Shown piece by piece: positions 5,315-6,404 of a stretch of DNA of 6,404 bases. The DNA comes from Acidimicrobiia bacterium (GTDB lineage Bacteria > Actinomycetota > Acidimicrobiia > IMCC26256): the NCBI GenBank assembly GCA_023262065.1, contig JALRDW010000187.1:1-6404 (forward strand). The letters are read 5' to 3'. A model generated the notes under the pieces. That model saw only the letters and a program-made list of their open reading frames with translations. It did not search any database and was not told the origin of the DNA. Numbering within the stretch: position 1 is the stretch's first letter; every line of letters begins with the position of its first letter. The translations under genes were made by a program, and so were the position numbers.

Positions 5315-6404
5315 GTGGGACTCGTGGTGCAGAAGTTCGGAGGGACCTCCGTCGCCGACCCGGACCGGATCCGGGCGGTCGCGGACCACGTCATCCGGAC
5401 GCGGGCGGCCGGCAACGACGTGTGCGTGGTGGTCTCGGCGATGGGGAAGTCGACCGACGACCTCCTGCGTCTGGCCGCCGACGTCGCTCGGGAGCCGGCG
5501 GGCCGCGAGATGGACATGCTGCTCACGGCGGGCGAGCGGATCTCGATGGCGCTGCTGTGCATGGCGATCATCGACCGGGGCGTGCACGCGGTCTCCTTCA
5601 CCGGGTCGCAGGCCGGCATCGTCACGGACACCGTCCACGGTCGGGCCAAGATCCTCGAGGTCAAGGGCGACCGCATCCGGGACGCCCTCGCCGAGGGGTC
5701 GGTGGCCGTCGTCGCCGGGTTCCAGGGCATCTCGACCGACAAGGACATCACCACCCTCGGTCGGGGAGGGTCCGACACCACGGCGGTGGCGCTCGCCGCC
5801 GCGCTCGGAGCCGAGGCCTGCGAGATCTACACCGACGTGTCCGGCGTGTTCACCGCCGACCCCCGGATCGTCCCGAAGGCGCACAAGCTCTCGAAGGTCT
5901 CGTACGACGAGATGCTCGAGATGGCGGCGACCGGGGGGCGCGTGCTCGCGCTGCGTTCGGTCGAGTTCGCACGCAACCACGGCGTGCCCGTGCACGTCCG
6001 CTCGAGCTTCACGTGGGAGCCGGGTACCTGGGTCACGAGTCAGGAGCCTTCGATGGAAGATCCGATCATCTCTGGTGTGGTCACCGACGTCAGCGAAGCC
6101 AAGGTCACGGTGCGCAAGGTTCCCGATCGCCCTGGTATCTCGGCATCGTTGTTCGAGCCGCTCGCGCAGGCGAACGTGAACGTCGACATGATCGTTCAGA
6201 ACACGTCCACCGATGGCACGACCGACATCAGTTTCACGGTTCCCAAGGCCGACATGAAGGTGGCCGAGTCGATCGTGGCCTCAGTGGCCGCGCAGATCGG
6301 CGCCAGTGGCATCGTTCACGATGACTCGATCGCCAAGATCTCGCTCGTGGGCGCGGGTATGAAGACGAGCCCGGGTATCGCAGCCAAGATGTTCCGCACG
6401 TTGG
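5315..6404 (+). CDS. lysC: Aspartokinase (aspartate kinase), 3' end outside window
   Basis: A cytoplasmic enzyme that phosphorylates L-aspartate with ATP, the first step of lysine, threonine, methionine and diaminopimelate synthesis. 363 residues are visible, of about 410-420 usual. The kinase domain shows [10 protein letters not shown] (4-13), [12 protein letters not shown] (39-50), [10 protein letters not shown] (71-80), GFQGIS (135-140), [17 protein letters not shown] (146-162) and [18 protein letters not shown] (172-189). The first regulatory ACT domain (about 264-335) has VNVDMIVQN and GTTDISFTV. The second begins with [20 protein letters not shown] (341-360). ACT domains bind lysine and/or threonine for feedback inhibition. 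The start is GTG at 5315, because [12 protein letters not shown] matches the family N-terminus and a TACCGT box lies 8 bases upstream. An internal ATG at 6053 (Met247) with AGGAG 6 bases upstream may start a separate regulatory beta subunit. Codons ending in A or T rise from about 5% before Met247 to about 18% after it (hand count). Confidence 0.96.
   Translation, partial: MGLVVQKFGGTSVADPDRIRAVADHVIRTRAAGNDVCVVVSAMGKSTDDLLRLAADVAREPAGREMDMLLTAGERISMALLCMAIIDRGVHAVSFTGSQAGIVTDTVHGRAKILEVKGDRIRDALAEGSVAVVAGFQGISTDKDITTLGRGGSDTTAVALAAALGAEACEIYTDVSGVFTADPRIVPKAHKLSKVSYDEMLEMAATGGRVLALRSVEFARNHGVPVHVRSSFTWEPGTWVTSQEPSMEDPIISGVVTDVSEAKVTVRKVPDRPGISASLFEPLAQANVNVDMIVQNTSTDGTTDISFTVPKADMKVAESIVASVAAQIGASGIVHDDSIAKISLVGAGMKTSPGIAAKMFRTL
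6042..6046 (+). promoter_or_regulatory. Internal ribosome binding site for a possible LysC beta subunit
   Basis: AGGAG, 6 bases before the in-frame ATG at 6053 (Met247, MEDPIISGV). The position, just between the kinase and ACT domains, corresponds to the internal start that produces the beta subunit in Corynebacterium and Bacillus alpha2beta2 aspartokinases. The gene's own GTG start has no such site, so this is the only clear Shine-Dalgarno sequence I noticed for the gene. Confidence 0.6.
6053..6404 (+). CDS. Possible internally initiated aspartokinase beta (ACT-domain) subunit, partial
   Basis: Same frame as lysC, starting at Met247. The product would comprise the two ACT domains only (117 residues visible, about 160-175 expected in full). 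In known cases such a subunit assembles with the full-length alpha chain and carries effector binding. The evidence is the well-spaced AGGAG upstream, the conserved Met-Glu-Asp context and the domain boundary. It is not an independent gene; translation from this site is inferred. Confidence 0.45.
   Translation, partial: MEDPIISGVVTDVSEAKVTVRKVPDRPGISASLFEPLAQANVNVDMIVQNTSTDGTTDISFTVPKADMKVAESIVASVAAQIGASGIVHDDSIAKISLVGAGMKTSPGIAAKMFRTL

Noticed and set aside
5167..5781. N-terminal extension of the hydrolase frame to an ATG at 5781, giving a 958-residue protein
   Set aside because: The extension is antisense to the clearly coding lysC 5' end, has unremarkable composition, and would bury the signal peptide. 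GTG at 5166 has an ideal ribosome site directly before the leader.
4730..5995. 421-codon minus-strand frame spanning the hydrolase 5' end and lysC
   Set aside because: Overlaps two genuine genes in wrong frames and has the Arg/His/Gly-rich composition typical of frame shadows.
1..6404. A new defence, mobile or RNA-based system
   Set aside because: Every long stretch is accounted for by metabolic or housekeeping genes; the gaps are short (45-150 bases) and contain only promoter-like and ribosome-site features.

Overview
The window looks like a chromosomal segment of a very GC-rich actinobacterium. Third codon positions are almost all G or C, GTG starts are frequent, one protein has a Ser/Thr-rich stalk of the actinobacterial type, and two genes carry a TAnnnT box directly before the start codon. 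This last pattern resembles leaderless transcription in Actinobacteria, and an uncultured Acidimicrobiia-type lineage would fit, but the lineage is inference. I see no rRNA, tRNA, insertion sequence, prophage, CRISPR array or toxin-antitoxin module.

Layout. On the minus strand at the left are a 3-hydroxybutyryl-CoA dehydrogenase (430-1287) and, 45 bases downstream, the first 105 or so codons of a MeaA-type (ethylmalonyl-CoA) mutase (1-384). The mutase reading is lost in the last ~75 bases of the window edge. Divergent from this pair is a peptidase E/cyanophycinase-like (S51 clan) protein on the plus strand (1419-2138), whose nucleophile serine appears to be glycine. It converges, with a 40-base antisense overlap, on a minus-strand pair: a secreted CocE/NonD (X-Pro dipeptidyl-peptidase, S15) hydrolase (2905-5166) followed after 50 bases by a membrane-anchored cyclophilin-type peptidyl-prolyl isomerase (2099-2854). 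Divergent from the hydrolase is an aspartokinase gene, lysC (5315 to the window end), cut off within its second ACT domain.

How the genes relate. The dehydrogenase and mutase both fit the ethylmalonyl-CoA route of C2/C4 acyl-CoA metabolism, and similar pairs occur in streptomycetes. The hydrolase and the isomerase both act outside the cytoplasmic membrane and may be co-transcribed. LysC begins the aspartate-family amino-acid pathway and seems unrelated to its neighbours.

The window is mostly ordinary core metabolism and I found no convincing new multi-gene system. The points most worth checking are an internal translation start in lysC with its own ribosome binding site, a codon-usage change at almost the same point, the degenerate S51-like active site, the two leaderless promoters, and a probable chimeric join at bases 1-80.
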